Below, piece by piece: positions 63,881-64,000 of a stretch of DNA of 64,000 nucleotides (its first letter is position 1; every line of letters starts with the position of its first letter). Source of the DNA: Arion vulgaris (lineage: Eukaryota; Mollusca; Gastropoda; Stylommatophora; Arionidae). The stretch is taken from positions 58,361,152-58,425,151 of the forward strand of contig CM036755.1 of the NCBI GenBank assembly GCA_020796225.1, written 5' to 3'. The notes below the pieces were generated by a model. The model had not been told where the DNA came from, searched no databases, and saw nothing but the letters and a program-made list of their open reading frames with translations. A program made the translations under genes and the position numbers.

Positions 63881-64000
63881 TTATAAATAAAAATAGTAAT
63901 TATCATCGGTTTTCGTCCAGCATCGAGTGTTGACTACAATGAATTGCCAACATATCCCGCCTTTTGCTCTTATATCGCTTTCTTCCAGACTGTAATTTGT

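Overview
This is a eukaryotic window, A+T-rich and without any recognisable host gene, rRNA or operon-like order. Almost everything that can be named is a broken mobile element or a tandem array. The mix (RTE-type and other non-LTR retrotransposons, several tRNA-headed SINE families, hAT remnants, TTAA-flanked MITE-like pieces, abundant GAA/CTT tails and (GAT)n tails) fits an invertebrate animal. A mollusc, perhaps a gastropod, is my guess, but the sequence does not prove it. Family labels below (L-A to L-F, SINE-A to SINE-F, repeat G, MITE-I) are mine and only link copies inside this window.

Layout. 1-7.2 kb: a 3.3-kb 16-bp array lying between LINE-like pieces, then a 3-kb RTE element on the minus strand with endonuclease and reverse transcriptase (RT) domains broken by frameshifts. 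7.2-13.7 kb: simple repeats, LINE 3' ends, an RNase H remnant, and a 48-bp and a 26-bp array that both grow out of one L-D LINE. 14-16 kb: a 63-bp array grown from an L-A LINE. 16.5-25 kb: MITEs, SINEs and LINE fragments, including an RT piece with the ADD motif. 25.4-29.8 kb: a 4.3-kb, 25-bp array that matches the head of the SINE it abuts. 30-38 kb: SINEs, repeat G and arrays of 58, 29, 28, 24 and 66 bp. 38-44 kb: an RNase H remnant, a long inverted repeat and LINE 3' ends. 44-49.4 kb: 59-bp and 42/75-bp arrays, then a LINE split by a 2.5-kb block that carries an hAT transposase C-terminus. 49.4-56.4 kb: LINE, SINE and array mosaic. 56.4-58.2 kb: a 30/35-bp array between two pieces of one RT. 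58-64 kb: RT, endonuclease and RNase H pieces, repeat G, and arrays of 14, 69, 42, 13 and 20 bp.

The main result is a pattern rather than a gene: many minisatellites here appear to have been born from transposon sequence. The 48-bp unit is the RT segment before the KMTTVEVLNEI stretch of L-D, the 63-bp unit is the C-terminal segment of L-A, the 66-bp unit runs in frame into a LINE C-terminus, and the 25-bp and 28-bp units match SINE 5' heads. Unamplified copies of several founders sit elsewhere in the same window, so the alignments can be checked directly. Long open frames across the arrays follow from periodicity and should not be read as proteins.
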